This document shows positions 25,938 to 34,949 of a stretch of DNA of 64,000 nucleotides, one piece after another. The notes below the pieces were generated by a model that made no database searches, was not told the DNA's origin, and worked only from the letters and a program-made list of their open reading frames with translations. Each line of letters begins with the position of its first letter. Positions within the stretch are counted from its first letter, which is position 1. The position numbers were made by a program, and so were the translations under genes. Origin of the DNA: CAWCDJ01 sp963836015 (lineage in GTDB: Bacteria; Acidobacteriota; Terriglobia; Bryobacterales; Bryobacteraceae); assembly GCA_963836015.1 (NCBI GenBank), contig CAWIIF010000001.1, positions 251,962 through 315,961 of the forward strand. The letters run 5' to 3'.

Positions 25938-28052
25938 TAAGATCGCGGCGATTTCGTAGTCGAGGACGCGGGGGATGGTGAATTCGATGGCGCCGGCGAG
26001 TTGGCGGAAGGGGATGGGGGTTTCGGCGCGCAGGAGAACGATGCTCTTGACGCGGGTGCCGGCGGGGATCTGCAGGCTGACCGTTTGGGGGCCGATGGGG
26101 TAGAAATCGCGGATCCAGCCGCGGTGCATGGCGGGGTTGGTGTAATTCAGAATATGGACGGCGTAGCCCGGCCCGGTCTGCCAGGCGAAGGATTCGATGA
26201 CGCCTTCGCCTTCGACGGTAACGGGCGGATTGGCGCCGGCCACCCAGCGGATGGCGTTGCGCAGGAGGCGGGCGAGATCCGTATGGCCGGAGTGCCACAT
26301 GGTGCGCTCGATGTCGCCGGGGAACCAGACGAGACGGCTCTTCCCTTTTTCGCGCACGACGACGGCGGGCTCGGTGGTATGCGGCTCGAGCGGGTAGGAG
26401 AGCTCGGGGGGATAGGCGACAAAGCCGGGGACGACCGACAGCACGGGGGCGTCGACGGGGGCCAGCGGGACGCGGTTCTCGGCGCCGGGGATCCAGTGGG
26501 TGTTCGCGAATCCGTCGAGGATGGGGTGCCGCTTCTCGATGCGTGCGAGGTAGGCGTTGCCGCTGGTGCCGACGATGTCGCCGGCCTTGTGGATGCCGAA
26601 GACATCCGCGAGGCCGAAATCGGGGCGGCGGCGATTGCGCTCGTCGTAGAGGCTGGTCTCGAAGGTGGCAAGGAGCGATCCGCCGGATTCGACATAGGCC
26701 GCTAGCTGGCGGCACTGCCGGTCGCTCAGGAGCGCGGTGTTAGGCAGGAGCAGGGCGGAGTATTTGCGGAGACGCTCGGGGGCGAGCTTGTCTTCGTGGA
26801 CGAAATCGAAGAAGAAGCGGCCTTCGAGGAGGGCATAGTAGAGGCCGTCCATGTACTGCGCCGGCTGGACGCCGCGCGGGGGCTTGTGGAACAGGTGAGT
26901 GCGCTGGCCCATGACGACCCCGAGATTGGCGATTGGGGCTTTGTTGACGAAGTGGGCGTCGTATTTGGACATCCAGTCGAAGTAGCGGTGGGCCGGCTCG
27001 AGCCACCGGCGGTCTTCGCCCATGCCGTTTTCGCCGCCGATGATGTGGTGGTAGGGCACCATACCGGAGGCGAGGGTTTCGTCGAACCACATCTGCTCTT
27101 CCTGGGGCGACTTATAGACATTGCGCCAGCGGGGCGTGCCGGTGGACCAGGCGGCAGTGACGTTGGTGGCCATCTTGCCTTCCTGGACGGCGCTGCAGAC
27201 GCGGCCCTGTAGGGTGCAGCCCCAGATAGGCGTATCGTCTCCGCCGCGTCCCTGGTTGTCGCACTGGAACCACTCGCAGAGCTCGCCGAGGCGGACGAGA
27301 TCGACGGTGCAGCGAATGCCGCCGCCGAGGTTGGCGAAGAAGAAATTGGACGGCTTTTTCTCCTTGGCGATGGAATCGTAGAGCTTCCAGAGGTAGACGG
27401 TGCGGTCGTTGAAGCGGTCCCAATATTCGGGCGTCCCGGAGGGCGGGAGGTTGCGGCACTGGGCGCAGTGGCAGACAGGCATGGCGCCGAGCGGGGGCCA
27501 GGCGTTGGTGAAGAGGCCGTCGACATCGTAGAGCGAGTTGACCTCTTTCATGATGGCCGGCATGTAGTCGGTCATATAGGTGGAGAAGAGGCAGGTGCGA
27601 AAGAGGCGGGGGTCCTCGGTGTGATGGCGGGGATTGCCCTGCTCGTCGCGCTGGAACCACTCGGGGTGGGCCTGCAGCGCGTCTTCCCAGTTGAGGTCGG
27701 GGCTCATGCGCGCGATGACGTGGAGGCCGCGCTTTTTGGCGGCGGCGCAGCAATCGCCGAAGAAGTCGCGATCGCCGAGGAATTTGCCTTTGCGGTGGAA
27801 GGGGACGCGGGTCTGGTAGAAGGCGAGGATGCCGGTGACGCTGACGAGTACGGCATCGACTTTGAGGCTGGCCCAGTAGTCGGCCCATTGTTCGACGTCG
27901 AGCACGGCGGGGTCGTGCTCGGTCATGTTGGTCTGGCCGACGCGGCGGATTTTGCGCTGCCAGGGGAGTGCGGCGTCGGCGTCGGCGGCGAACAGGGAGG
28001 CTGCAGCGGCGGCAGCGGGCAGGGCGATGAGCTCCCGGCGGTTGAGGTCCAT
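25929..28052 (-). CDS. Tat-exported GHL6-like glycoside hydrolase
   Basis: A 707-aa protein. The ATG of MDLNRRELIALPAA has GGAGGG eight bases upstream; an in-frame GTG five codons earlier overlaps that site and is unlikely. A twin-arginine-like leader (NRRELIAL) precedes a TIM barrel of the hypothetical glycosyl hydrolase 6 type (DAVLVSVTGILAFYQT, GLHVIARMSPDLNWEDAL, LYDVDGLFTNAWPP, CHCAQC). A GATase-like beta-galactosidase trimerisation domain follows (LLLPNTALLSDRQCRQLAAYV), then a C-terminal beta-sandwich (YAVHILNYTN). It probably hydrolyses plant or microbial glycans outside the cytoplasm; substrate unknown. Confidence 0.8.
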   Translation of the reverse strand: MDLNRRELIALPAAAAAASLFAADADAALPWQRKIRRVGQTNMTEHDPAVLDVEQWADYWASLKVDAVLVSVTGILAFYQTRVPFHRKGKFLGDRDFFGDCCAAAKKRGLHVIARMSPDLNWEDALQAHPEWFQRDEQGNPRHHTEDPRLFRTCLFSTYMTDYMPAIMKEVNSLYDVDGLFTNAWPPLGAMPVCHCAQCRNLPPSGTPEYWDRFNDRTVYLWKLYDSIAKEKKPSNFFFANLGGGIRCTVDLVRLGELCEWFQCDNQGRGGDDTPIWGCTLQGRVCSAVQEGKMATNVTAAWSTGTPRWRNVYKSPQEEQMWFDETLASGMVPYHHIIGGENGMGEDRRWLEPAHRYFDWMSKYDAHFVNKAPIANLGVVMGQRTHLFHKPPRGVQPAQYMDGLYYALLEGRFFFDFVHEDKLAPERLRKYSALLLPNTALLSDRQCRQLAAYVESGGSLLATFETSLYDERNRRRPDFGLADVFGIHKAGDIVGTSGNAYLARIEKRHPILDGFANTHWIPGAENRVPLAPVDAPVLSVVPGFVAYPPELSYPLEPHTTEPAVVVREKGKSRLVWFPGDIERTMWHSGHTDLARLLRNAIRWVAGANPPVTVEGEGVIESFAWQTGPGYAVHILNYTNPAMHRGWIRDFYPIGPQTVSLQIPAGTRVKSIVLLRAETPIPFRQLAGAIEFTIPRVLDYEIAAILVG

Positions 28053-28089
28053 AGGATTTCCCTCCACAGTCTAGCGGAATGTGCGTACA

Positions 28090-28117
28090 TTGTTACTGGG
28101 CGAATTTTGGTAATAAT
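28090..28117 (+). promoter_or_regulatory. Candidate promoter for the PIG-L deacetylase gene
   Basis: TTGTTA (28090-28095) and AATAAT (28112-28117) are separated by 16 bases and lie about 30 bases before the ATG, in a locally AT-rich stretch. They match sigma-70 boxes at 4/6 and 5/6 positions. Confidence 0.4.
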
Positions 28118-28148
28118 GTAGCCTGTCACCGAATTAAGAGGAGCGGAT

Positions 28149-29039
28149 ATGAAGAGGCGGATTGGAATTTTGGCGCTGGTGGGGTGTGCGCTGGGTGTCA
28201 TCCTGGCGCAGCCGCAGGCGAATGACGGGAAGCTGCGGATCATTATCTTCGGCGCGCACCCGGACGATGCGGAGTACTTCGGGGCGGGCGTGGCCATGAA
28301 GTGGGCCAGGGCGGGAGCCCACGTGAAGCTGGTGTCGGCAACCAACGGGGACATCGGCCACTGGCAGATGGCGGGCGGTCCGCTGGCAGCGCGGCGGAAG
28401 GCGGAAGTGACGGAGACGGACCGTCAACTGGGCGTTGCGACGGAGGTACTGGACATCCACGACGGGGAGATCCTGCCGACGCTCGAAAACCGGCGGATGT
28501 TTACCAGGCTGATCCGCGAATGGAACGCGGACATCGTGATCACGAACCGGCCGAACGATTACCATCCGGACCACCGGTACACGTCGATCCTGGTGCAGGA
28601 TTCGGCGTACATGGTGACGGTGCCGTTCTTCTGCCCGGATATACCGATCCTGAAAAAGAACCCGGTATTTTTATACGCGCCCGACCGGTTTCAGAAGCCG
28701 AATCCGTTCCACCCGGATGTGGCGGTGGGGATCGACGAGGTAATGGAGCCGACGCTCGATGCCTTGCTGGTGATGAAGTCACAGATCCAGGAAGGCGGAG
28801 CGAACGGATATGCGGGTCTGTATCCGGACGACGCGGCGGGGCGTCAGCGCCGCGACGCAGAGGTACGGAAGAGCCTGGCCGGGCGCTATGCGGGTTATGC
28901 GAACCGCTTCCGCGACGCGCTGGTGAAGTTTTACGGCGAGGACAAAGGGAACAAAATCCACTACGCGCAGGCCTTCGAGGTGTGCGAGTACGGGCGGCAG
29001 CCGTCGCAGGCAGAACTGAAGCAGATGTTCCCGTTTTAG
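28149..29039 (+). CDS. PIG-L family deacetylase, exported
   Basis: A 296-aa LmbE/PIG-L zinc deacetylase that removes acetyl groups from N-acetylglucosamine-type sugars or related conjugates. The metal motif AHPDDAEYF is present, the distal His ligand lies in NDYHPDHRYTS, and a signal peptide (LALVGCALGVILAQ) indicates periplasmic action. AAGAGGAGCGG precedes the ATG. Divergent from the GHL6-like hydrolase, it may act on the same glycan. The last four bases overlap the end of the convergent PEP-CTERM gene. Confidence 0.92.
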   Translation: MKRRIGILALVGCALGVILAQPQANDGKLRIIIFGAHPDDAEYFGAGVAMKWARAGAHVKLVSATNGDIGHWQMAGGPLAARRKAEVTETDRQLGVATEVLDIHDGEILPTLENRRMFTRLIREWNADIVITNRPNDYHPDHRYTSILVQDSAYMVTVPFFCPDIPILKKNPVFLYAPDRFQKPNPFHPDVAVGIDEVMEPTLDALLVMKSQIQEGGANGYAGLYPDDAAGRQRRDAEVRKSLAGRYAGYANRFRDALVKFYGEDKGNKIHYAQAFEVCEYGRQPSQAELKQMFPF

Positions 29040-29668
29040 CGTGCAGTCCGCCGCCGCATGCCGATCAGCGCGAGGCCCAGGCCGAGCAAGGGGGCCATTC
29101 CCGGTTCCGGGACGTCGCTCACTTGCAACGTGGGGCCAAAGATCGCGAGATTGAAAGAACTTGTGGGTGCGGTAAGGCCTGCGTCGGCCGTTCCTTCCAC
29201 TCCACCAAGAAATGTAATCTCGGGAATCGTGACGAACGGTGCATCGATTTGCGCCAGCGGAATACCATCCCAAAATACATTCCCGATTAAATAGACTCCC
29301 GGCGTGAGCGTAATGGGCTGGAAATTCGCGAAGAGCCAGCGGCCATCCGTGCTGGCCGAGGCGACTGGCGTGCTGGCATCGCTGATTGGGGCACTTACCA
29401 GGAGCGTACCGCCAGCCGTGAAAAGACCGGCATCGGTCGTGAGCCCGATACCGTCGGAACCGGCATCCCAGACGCCGATTCCAGTCACCGTAATTGGGCT
29501 GTTGACCTGAAAACTCCATCCAAAGGTAGTTCCACTCGTGCCGCAGGTGCCACAAGGAGTGGGCGTCCCTCCCGTGTTCAGGTCCAGAATCAACCCGGCG
29601 TGGGCGACGGGCACAAACGACACCAGACTGATCGCAAGTAACGTGGACAAGCTGAAGAGCTTCTTCAT
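29036..29668 (-). CDS. PEP-CTERM sorting domain protein
   Basis: A 210-aa secreted protein with a signal peptide (LFSLSTLLAISLVSFVPVAHA), a beta-rich body (DUF4082-like, GWSFQVNSPITVTGIGVWD) and a C-terminal VPEPGMAPLLGLGLALIGMRRR. That tail is the PEP-CTERM motif, membrane helix and basic cluster recognised by exosortase. Such proteins are usually delivered to the cell surface in exopolysaccharide-producing bacteria. The exosortase itself is not in this window. The start at MKKLFSL has AGAGAAG close upstream. An odd CGTC repeat (PCGTCGTSG) lies after the leader. Confidence 0.88.
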   Translation of the reverse strand: MKKLFSLSTLLAISLVSFVPVAHAGLILDLNTGGTPTPCGTCGTSGTTFGWSFQVNSPITVTGIGVWDAGSDGIGLTTDAGLFTAGGTLLVSAPISDASTPVASASTDGRWLFANFQPITLTPGVYLIGNVFWDGIPLAQIDAPFVTIPEITFLGGVEGTADAGLTAPTSSFNLAIFGPTLQVSDVPEPGMAPLLGLGLALIGMRRRTAR

Positions 29669-29740
29669 TCTTCTCTTTCCCCCGACACTTGGGCAGTATA
29701 CGACAGACAAAACAGAATTAGTACCAGAGAGTCCTGGGTG

Positions 29741-31225
29741 CTAGTTTGGGTGGGTACTGTATACCTTGGTTATATATGCCGCTACCAAGGAGGCGATGGC
29801 GATGGTGGCGCAGAGGAGCGGGAACCAGTCGCCGAAGCGGGTGTAGAGGGTTTCGGTCGAGACGTAGTCGAAGCCGGTGTAGGAGGTGGCTTCGGTGTAG
29901 AGCGGCAGGGTTCCGCGAAGGCGGCCGGCGGAATCGATGGTGGCGGTGATGCCGTCGTTGGTGGAGCGCAGGATCCAGCGGCGATTTTCGGCGGCTCGCA
30001 TGCGGACGATCTCGAGGTGTTGGAAGCGGGCGGCGGTCTTGCCGAACCAGCCGTCGTTGGAGATGTTGAAGAGCACCTGGGCGCCGCCGGCGGCGAACTT
30101 GCGGACAAAGTTGGGGAAGACGGATTCGTAGCAGATGAAGGCGCCGATCTTGCGGCCGTCGCCGACCGGCGAAACGACGACGTGCTTGCCGGGCTCGAAA
30201 TCTCCGGTTTCGGTGGAGATGTGGGTGGCGAGATAGCCGAAGGGCCAGGGCACAAACTCGCCGAAGGGAACCAGGTTCACCTTGTCGTAGCGGCTGACGG
30301 GAATTCCGGCGGGGGAGATCAACTCGGCGGAATTGAGCGGCGCGCCGCTGGGGGCGTGGGCCACGATGCCGATCAGGAGGTAGGCGCGGGCCAGGCGGGC
30401 GAGGTTGTCGACGTAGTTGCGGAAGCGTTCGTCTTCGAAGTAGTAGAAGGGCGCGGGCACTTCCGGCCAGACGACGATTTCGGGCGGCTGCGCGGTCTGG
30501 GAGAGCGCCGAGGTGAGGGTGAGGCCGACCTGGTGCCGGATCATGCGGTCGAGCGAGTCGGAGGTCCACTCCTCGGTTTCGGAGATATCCGGCTGAACGA
30601 GCAGGGCGGTGTGCGCGCCGCGCCGCGCTTCAGGCATGCGCGGCAGGAGCACGAGCAGGAGGAGGGGCGCGAGCCAGAGCAACTCGCGGCGGGGCCGGCG
30701 GAGGATGGCGAGCGCCAGCGCGGCGGCCATCAGGGCGAAGACGAACGAGATGCCGTAGACGCCGGTGAAGGGGGCGAGGCGCAGCGGGATCCCCATGTCG
30801 ATCCCGGCATTGCCGAGCGTGAGCCAGGCGAAGCCGAGCGGGCCGTGGGTGACTTCGACGGCGACCCACAGCGCGGCCACCGAGGGGGCCGCCCACCAGC
30901 GCCGCATGAGGATTCCGGCCAGCACCGCGAAGACCGCCATGTGCAGGCCCTTGGCGAGGGCGAATAAGCTGAAGACCGCCCATCCGGCGGCGTCGCCGAG
31001 TCCGCCGTAGCGGGAGAGCACGAACTGGATCCAGTAGCAGACGCCGAACCAGTAGACGATGCCGGCGGCCCAGCCGAGGAAGAAGCGGCGCCAGGGGCGG
31101 GCTTCGCGGGCCAGCGCGACGAGCAGCGGGGTGAGGGCGACGGGCGCCAGCCAGGCAAAGTTGAAACGGGGAAAGGTCAGGACGAGGAGCGCGGCCGAGG
31201 CGAGCGCCAGGAACCAGTTCAGCAC
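29741..31225 (-). CDS. lnt: Apolipoprotein N-acyltransferase Lnt
   Basis: Adds the third acyl chain to the N-terminal cysteine of lipoproteins at the inner membrane. A 494-aa protein with about six N-terminal membrane segments and a carbon-nitrogen hydrolase domain. The catalytic triad is visible: Glu in VWPEVPAPFYY, Lys in YDKVNLVPFGEF and Cys in FICYESVFP. A last hydrophobic segment lies near the C-terminus. GTG start; the first seven bases overlap the end of lipA (GTGCTGA), indicating coupling. It is the last gene of the nfeD-slipin-SPOR-lipA-lnt run. Confidence 0.93.
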   Translation of the reverse strand: MLNWFLALASAALLVLTFPRFNFAWLAPVALTPLLVALAREARPWRRFFLGWAAGIVYWFGVCYWIQFVLSRYGGLGDAAGWAVFSLFALAKGLHMAVFAVLAGILMRRWWAAPSVAALWVAVEVTHGPLGFAWLTLGNAGIDMGIPLRLAPFTGVYGISFVFALMAAALALAILRRPRRELLWLAPLLLLVLLPRMPEARRGAHTALLVQPDISETEEWTSDSLDRMIRHQVGLTLTSALSQTAQPPEIVVWPEVPAPFYYFEDERFRNYVDNLARLARAYLLIGIVAHAPSGAPLNSAELISPAGIPVSRYDKVNLVPFGEFVPWPFGYLATHISTETGDFEPGKHVVVSPVGDGRKIGAFICYESVFPNFVRKFAAGGAQVLFNISNDGWFGKTAARFQHLEIVRMRAAENRRWILRSTNDGITATIDSAGRLRGTLPLYTEATSYTGFDYVSTETLYTRFGDWFPLLCATIAIASLVAAYITKVYSTHPN

Positions 31226-32136
31226 AGGGAGCGGCGGGCTTCCTCACTCACCCGGTCCGCCATGTAGGAACTGCGGACCAGGGGTCCGCTGAAGACGGCC
31301 TGGAAGCCGAGAGACAGTCCGTAATCGCGCCAGGCGTCGAACTGGCGGGGCTCGATGTAAGCGGCTACGGGGAGATTGCGGCGCGTGGGTTGAAGATACT
31401 GGCCGATGGTAGCGACGCCCGTTCCCGCATCGCGGAGGTCGGCGAGGAGGGCGCGCACTTCGCTGTCGGTTTCGCCCAGTCCGGCCATGAAGCCGGATTT
31501 GGTGAGCACGTCGGGGGCGTATTCGCGGGCGAAGCGCAGGACGTCGAGCGACTGGCGGTAATCGGCCTGGGGGCGCACCTTGCGGTAGAGGCGCGGCACG
31601 GTTTCCATATTGTGATTGAAGACGTGGGGGCCGGCATCGAGCACGCGGGCGACGGCGGAGGTGTCGCCGCAAAAATCGGGGGTGAGGACTTCGACGCGGG
31701 CCTCGGGCAGGGCAGCCCGGACCTCGCGCACGGTTTGGGCGAAGTGATGGGAGCCGCCGTCGCCGAGGTCGTCGCGGTTAACGCTGGTGATGACGACGTA
31801 GCGCAGGTTCATCTGCGCCGCCATGCGGGCGACGTTGGCGGGCTCGGCGGGGTCGAGCCGCATATCCTGCTTGGCCGGGCTGGCTTTAGGGACGGAACAG
31901 AATCCGCAGCCGCGGGTGCACCAGTTGCCGAGAATCATGAAGGTGGCGGCGCCGCGGTCGAAGCACTCGTGGATATTGGGGCAGCGCGCCGATTCGCACA
32001 CGGTATGCAGGTTGAGTTGCCGGAGGCCGGATTTCAGGCGGTTGAGGGATTCGAAATGGGTACGGCTCTTGCGGGCCCACTCGGGGAGCCGCGGCCGGGG
32101 CGGACGTCCAATCTGGACGAGGCTGCTATCGGTCAC
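31219..32136 (-). CDS. lipA: Lipoyl synthase LipA
   Basis: Radical SAM enzyme that inserts two sulfurs into protein-bound octanoyl groups to make lipoate. The auxiliary cluster motif C-x4-C-x5-C (CESARCPNIHEC) and the SAM cluster CxxxCxxC (CTRGCGFC) are present, as is the C-terminal RSSY that ligates the auxiliary cluster. The start is taken as GTG at 32134-32136, giving 305 aa, normal for LipA. The frame is open further upstream but that part is out-of-frame SPOR sequence. The GTG overlaps the SPOR stop by 11 bases. Confidence 0.92.
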   Translation of the reverse strand: MTDSSLVQIGRPPRPRLPEWARKSRTHFESLNRLKSGLRQLNLHTVCESARCPNIHECFDRGAATFMILGNWCTRGCGFCSVPKASPAKQDMRLDPAEPANVARMAAQMNLRYVVITSVNRDDLGDGGSHHFAQTVREVRAALPEARVEVLTPDFCGDTSAVARVLDAGPHVFNHNMETVPRLYRKVRPQADYRQSLDVLRFAREYAPDVLTKSGFMAGLGETDSEVRALLADLRDAGTGVATIGQYLQPTRRNLPVAAYIEPRQFDAWRDYGLSLGFQAVFSGPLVRSSYMADRVSEEARRSLC

Positions 32137-32725
32137 GCTGATACCGGAACGGGTGCAGAAAGCCCGCGCTTTCCAGATCCACCTTGGCCTTCCCCATGGC
32201 CTGGACGTCGGAGTAGGGGCCCACGAGAACGCGGACCAGGTTGTTGGGGCCCTGGCTGAGTTGCACCGGGAATCCTTTGTCGCGGAGGGTTTTGGCAATC
32301 AACTCGGCGTCGGTGGTGGCGACGGCCATTACCTGCCAGAAGGATCCGGTGGGGGCGGATGCGGCGGAGGGAGGCGGCGCGGTCGAAACGGGGGAGACGG
32401 CGGGGGGCGCCTGGGGTTCGCGGGCGGCCTGGGTGGTCGGCTGCGTAGGTCCATCGGGAGCGGAGGCGGCCGGATCGGTAGCGGGGGGCTCGGCGGGCGG
32501 CTGGGAAACGGGAACGGGTCCGGCGGGCTGAGGACGGCTGTCAGCGGCGGAGGTGGGCACCTGGGGCGCTTCGGCCTGGACTTTAGCCGAGCGCGGAGAG
32601 TTCTGGCCCACGACGTAGCCCATGGCGAAGGCCACCGCGAACAGCAGCACGACGATGAAGAATCCGCTCAACAATTGGTGGTTGCCGACCACCAGCTCAA
32701 ACTCACCGGTTTCGTTGTTTCGCAT
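32126..32725 (-). CDS. SPOR domain membrane protein
   Basis: About 199 aa. A short cytoplasmic N-terminus (RNNETGEFELVVGNHQ) is followed by one membrane helix (FFIVVLLFAVAFAMGYVVG), a Pro/Ala/Ser-rich linker of about 90 residues, and a C-terminal SPOR domain (FWQVMAVATTDAELIAKTLRDKGF). SPOR domains bind denuded peptidoglycan at division septa, so a role in cell division or wall sensing is likely. ATG start six bases downstream of a possible TTG. It sits between slipin and lipA with minimal spacing. Confidence 0.88.
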   Translation of the reverse strand: MRNNETGEFELVVGNHQLLSGFFIVVLLFAVAFAMGYVVGQNSPRSAKVQAEAPQVPTSAADSRPQPAGPVPVSQPPAEPPATDPAASAPDGPTQPTTQAAREPQAPPAVSPVSTAPPPSAASAPTGSFWQVMAVATTDAELIAKTLRDKGFPVQLSQGPNNLVRVLVGPYSDVQAMGKAKVDLESAGFLHPFRYQRDR

Positions 32726-32732
32726 GGTCAAA

Positions 32733-33509
32733 TCACTTCTGCGAGCCGCTATCGCCTACACGGTCCAAAGCGCGTCCCAAAGAAGCAATTATATCCAGCG
32801 GCAGGGGAAATACGATGGTAGTGTTCTTTTCGGTACCAATTTCCACCAGGGTCTGAAGGTAGCGGAGCTGGATGGCCACGGGCTGCTTCTGGATTTTCTC
32901 GGCCGCCATGGCGAGCTTTTCGGACGCCGAGTACTCGCCTTCGGCGTGGATGATCTTGGCGCGGCGTTCGCGCTCGGCCTCGGCCTGGCGGGCGATGGCG
33001 CGGATCATACTCTCGGGAAGATCGACCTGCTTGACCTCGACCATTGCGACCTTTACGCCCCAGGGCGAGGTGTGCTGGTCGAGGATGGATTGCAAGCGCA
33101 CGTTGAGCTTTTCGCGCTGGCTCAGCAACTCGTCCAGCTCGACCTCGCCCAGCACGCTGCGCAGCGTGGTTTGCGCCAGCTGTGACGTGGCATACAGGAA
33201 GTTGGAGACCTCGACCACCGCGAGGCGCGGGTCGATGACGCGGAAGTAGATCACCGCATTGACCTTGACGGTGACGTTGTCGCGCGTGACGACGTCCTGG
33301 GCCGGCACTTCGAGGGTATCGACGCGGAGCGAGACGCGGACGATGCGGTCGAGGGGCGCGAAGACCAGGATGAGTCCCGGGCCTTTGGGCTGCGGGAGCA
33401 GGCGTCCGAGGCGGAAGATGACGCCCCTTTCATACTCGCGCAGGATCTTGATCGAGCTCATGAGGTAGATCACGACGATCACGATGACGATGGGCCAAAT
33501 TTCGATCAT
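32733..33509 (-). CDS. Slipin / SPFH-domain (stomatin-like) protein
   Basis: A 258-aa SPFH protein. An N-terminal hydrophobic hairpin (IVIVIVVIYLMSSI) is followed by REYERGVIFRLGRL, the SPFH core (RVDTLEVPAQDVVTRDNVTVKVNAV), and a helical C-terminal part rich in Glu, Arg and Ala. Slipins form membrane-bound oligomeric scaffolds and pair with NfeD proteins, exactly the arrangement here. The ATG overlaps the nfeD stop by four bases. Confidence 0.93.
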   Translation of the reverse strand: MIEIWPIVIVIVVIYLMSSIKILREYERGVIFRLGRLLPQPKGPGLILVFAPLDRIVRVSLRVDTLEVPAQDVVTRDNVTVKVNAVIYFRVIDPRLAVVEVSNFLYATSQLAQTTLRSVLGEVELDELLSQREKLNVRLQSILDQHTSPWGVKVAMVEVKQVDLPESMIRAIARQAEAERERRAKIIHAEGEYSASEKLAMAAEKIQKQPVAIQLRYLQTLVEIGTEKNTTIVFPLPLDIIASLGRALDRVGDSGSQK

Positions 33510-34804
33510 TGAGTGGAGCCTCCCTTTTCATCTTTCACCTGCTCGACCTTCAGCACCAGCCCCTCGAGGGAGGCCACCCGCACCGACGCCCCCGCCGGGA
33601 CCAGCTGGAGCGCGGTGGCATCCCAGTACTCGCCATGCACGAACACTTTGCCGGCGGGCGCAAGCTCGGTGACGGCTTTGCCGATTTCGCCCACCATGCC
33701 CTCCCTGCCGGTTTCGACCTTGTTGCGGCGGGCGCGCAGCGCGAGCGTGGCGAGCATCACCGTAATGATGGAAAACGGCAGGGTCACGGCGACGGCGGTA
33801 GGCCAGTGGATGCGCATTTCGGGGATCGGGCTATCCACCAGCATGATGGCGCCGAGCAGCATGGCGACGGCCCCCCCGATTCCCAGAATTCCGTGCGACG
33901 TGAATTTGGCCTCGAGCACGAACAGGGTCAGGGCCAGCAGCAGGAGCGCGGCTCCGAGCCAGTTGATGGGCAGGACGGCCAGCGCGGAAAGCCCGAGCAA
34001 TACCATGATGGCGCCGATGATTCCGGGGGCGATGAGGCCGGGAGAACTGAACTCGACATAAATGCCGAGCGCGCCGAGAACCAGCAGAACCAGCGCGATA
34101 TTGGGGTCGGCGACCGACGCGACGATGCGCTCGCGCAGGTTGGGCTGATACGTTTCGATCTCCGCGCCCGCGGTGTGAAGGGTCTGAGTGGTTCCATCGA
34201 AGCGCGTCACCACGCGGCCATCGAGCTGCGCGAGCAGCTCGCGCTCGTTGGGGGCAATCAGGTCAATGAGATGCTGATCGAGAGCCTCGCGGTCGGTGAA
34301 GGACTTGCTTTGGCGAACGGCGGTTTCGGCCAGTTCGGCATTGCGGCCGCGCTTGGTATCGATGCTGCGGATGTAAGCCGCGGCGTCGTTTTCCACCTTC
34401 TGCTTCATGACGGCGTCCATCTCGCCGCCCATGGCCACGGGATGCGCGGCGCCGGTGTTGGTGCCGGGGGCCATGGCCGCCACGTCGCCCGCTTCCAGGA
34501 TGAAGAAGCCGGCGGAAGCGGAGCGGCCTCCGCTGGGTTCCACGTAAGTGACGACGGGAACGGGCGAAGAAATGATCTTCTCGATGGTTTCGCGCATCGC
34601 GTCCATCAGGCCGCCGGGAGTGTTCAGGCGGACGATCAGGAGCGAAGCGCCTTCGCTGCGGGCACGGGCGATGGCGCCGCCGACGATCTCGGCAGTGACG
34701 GGGTGCACTACGCCGTCCACGTCCACCGCGATGACTTTGGGCGACGCGGGAAATGCCGGCGCAACGAGCGCTAGCGCTAACGCCAAAGTTGCAGCCTTAG
34801 TCAA
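33506..34804 (-). CDS. NfeD-family membrane serine protease
   Basis: Long NfeD protein, about 432 aa. A signal peptide (TLALALALVAPAFPA) precedes a ClpP-like serine protease domain (LIVRLNTPGGL; catalytic Ser in PSGGRSASAGFFI), four to five membrane helices and a C-terminal OB-fold NfeD domain (GKVFVHGEYWDATA). It partners with the downstream slipin in membrane quality control. The start is set at a TTG with GAAGG five bases upstream, giving a tidy leader; GTG at 34814-34816 is an alternative. It is the first gene of the five-gene operon. Confidence 0.88.
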   Translation of the reverse strand: MTKAATLALALALVAPAFPASPKVIAVDVDGVVHPVTAEIVGGAIARARSEGASLLIVRLNTPGGLMDAMRETIEKIISSPVPVVTYVEPSGGRSASAGFFILEAGDVAAMAPGTNTGAAHPVAMGGEMDAVMKQKVENDAAAYIRSIDTKRGRNAELAETAVRQSKSFTDREALDQHLIDLIAPNERELLAQLDGRVVTRFDGTTQTLHTAGAEIETYQPNLRERIVASVADPNIALVLLVLGALGIYVEFSSPGLIAPGIIGAIMVLLGLSALAVLPINWLGAALLLLALTLFVLEAKFTSHGILGIGGAVAMLLGAIMLVDSPIPEMRIHWPTAVAVTLPFSIITVMLATLALRARRNKVETGREGMVGEIGKAVTELAPAGKVFVHGEYWDATALQLVPAGASVRVASLEGLVLKVEQVKDEKGGSTQ

Positions 34805-34836
34805 AGCTACCTTCACTATACAATACTCGGATGCCG

Positions 34837-34893
34837 CAGTCCGAAAACACACGGTGGTAATACGATTGATAGAAACTTTTAATTTTCGGACTG
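34837..34893. promoter_or_regulatory. 11-bp perfect inverted repeat in the nfeD/DUF2934 divergent promoter region
   Basis: CAGTCCGAAAA (34837-34847) and TTTTCGGACTG (34883-34893) are exact reverse complements 35 bases apart. On each strand the TTTTCGGACTG box points toward the gene it precedes. At 17 bases from its TTTCGG core there is an AT-rich -10-like hexamer: TAAAAT for the plus gene and TTGTAT for the minus gene. It could be a pair of -35 boxes for one sigma factor or two operator half-sites. Confidence 0.45.
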
Positions 34894-34949
34894 AGCGTGT
34901 CTCAGGTAAAATTAGATAATTAAACAGACTTAGGGAGACACCTTAGTAA

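Noticed and set aside
29738..30967. A 409-residue plus-strand open frame antisense to lnt
   Set aside because: Gly/Glu/Asp-rich low-complexity shadow of a GC-rich gene whose catalytic motifs are clear on the other strand.
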